Below are positions 6,017-6,341 of a stretch of DNA of 6,341 nt, piece by piece. Where the stretch lies: positions 1 through 6,341 of the forward strand of contig CAMWUB010000085.1 of NCBI GenBank assembly GCA_947177345.1, written 5' to 3'. The notes under the pieces are model-generated. The model saw only the letters and a list, made by a program, of their open reading frames with translations. It searched no databases and had not been told where the DNA came from. The position numbers and the translations under genes are program-made. The DNA comes from an uncultured Ruminococcus sp. (GTDB lineage Bacteria; Bacillota; Clostridia; Oscillospirales; Ruminococcaceae). Positions within the stretch are counted from its first letter, which is position 1; each line of letters opens with the position of its first letter.

Positions 6017-6341
6017 ATGGATTTTAATATACCAATGAAAAGAACTCCGGTACTTGACAGCCGTTCACTTGCAGACAAAAGAGGTTTTATGAATATCCGG
6101 CAGAGTCTGGACAGAAACAGCCTTGATAATAAAAGTTTTGTGAAAACTCCACAGAGGACAGTTCCGGTAACTGAACCAGCTCCGGTAAAGCCTGTAAGAA
6201 AACAGCGTAATCTTCCGGCAGGAAATGTATATCTGAAGAAGGGGCAGAAAGTTCCGGTTGATAATACTTCAGTAATGAAAATAGCATTAGGCTGGGATAT
6301 TCTCGACAGTCGCTGTGAACTCGACGGTTCAGCGTTCATGC
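6017..6341 (+). CDS. TerD-family stress protein with disordered leader (3' end outside window)
   Basis: The first 108 residues are visible; the rest runs off the window. Residues 1-69 are a basic, low-complexity leader rich in Arg, Lys, Ser and Pro (PVTEPAPVKPV at 50-60) with no signal peptide. From residue 71 the sequence VYLKKGQKVPVDN, then KIALGWD (88-94) and CELDGSAFM (100-108), is the start of a TerD domain; canonical members read about LSKGQKVxLxK, VGLGWD and FDLDASAFLL. TerD domains bind calcium and act in the cytoplasm or at the inner membrane face in tellurite, phage and stress resistance. The acidic positions D94, E101 and D103 are retained while the usual F-D-L-D-A is changed to C-E-L-D-G. 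Plain TerD proteins begin with the domain, so the leader of about 70 residues is an accretion. Strong own promoter and ribosome binding site. Whether further domains follow cannot be seen. Confidence 0.88.
   Translation, partial: MDFNIPMKRTPVLDSRSLADKRGFMNIRQSLDRNSLDNKSFVKTPQRTVPVTEPAPVKPVRKQRNLPAGNVYLKKGQKVPVDNTSVMKIALGWDILDSRCELDGSAFM

Overview
The window looks like a chromosomal or island segment from a low-to-moderate GC Gram-positive anaerobe of the Clostridia, plausibly a Ruminococcus-like bacterium. This is an inference. It rests on strong Shine-Dalgarno sites, textbook TTGNNN-17-TATAAT promoters, frequent TTG starts, and RNA-repair proteins that line up almost residue for residue with those of Clostridium thermocellum as I remember them. 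All real genes are on the + strand and there are no RNA genes, insertion sequences or CRISPR repeats.

Layout: (1) 1-357 is the 3' end of a small unrecognised, possibly immunity-like gene. (2) A promoter at 367-395 starts a tightly packed operon of four genes. hen1 (444-1832) encodes the RNA 3'-terminal 2'-O-methyltransferase. pnkp (1823-4387, overlapping hen1 by 10 bases) encodes the kinase-phosphatase-ligase. These are followed by a 193-residue proline-rich low-complexity protein (4401-4982) and manA (5005-5907), a class I mannose-6-phosphate isomerase. (3) An intrinsic terminator at 5921-5954 closes the operon. (4) A second near-consensus promoter at 5961-5989 drives a gene (6017 onward, cut by the window edge) whose product has a disordered leader followed by the start of a TerD domain of the tellurite/stress-resistance family.

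How they work together: Hen1 and Pnkp form the known bacterial RNA-repair complex. Pnkp heals RNA broken by ribotoxins (removing 2',3'-cyclic phosphate, phosphorylating 5'-OH) and reseals it. Hen1 activates the ligase and 2'-O-methylates the break so the same site cannot be cut again. That core is established. What is not explained is the neighbourhood: a disordered proline-rich protein and a sugar-phosphate isomerase in the same transcript, and a Ter-family gene with a closely similar promoter immediately downstream.

The most unexpected sequence-level signals are: a complete absence of GATC, GGCC, GCGC and CGCG against roughly 59 copies of CCGG (hand counts); a nine-A run exactly between the two halves of Hen1, where a one-base slip in either direction would release the ligase-activating half alone; and an identical 11-base extended -10 element in both promoters.
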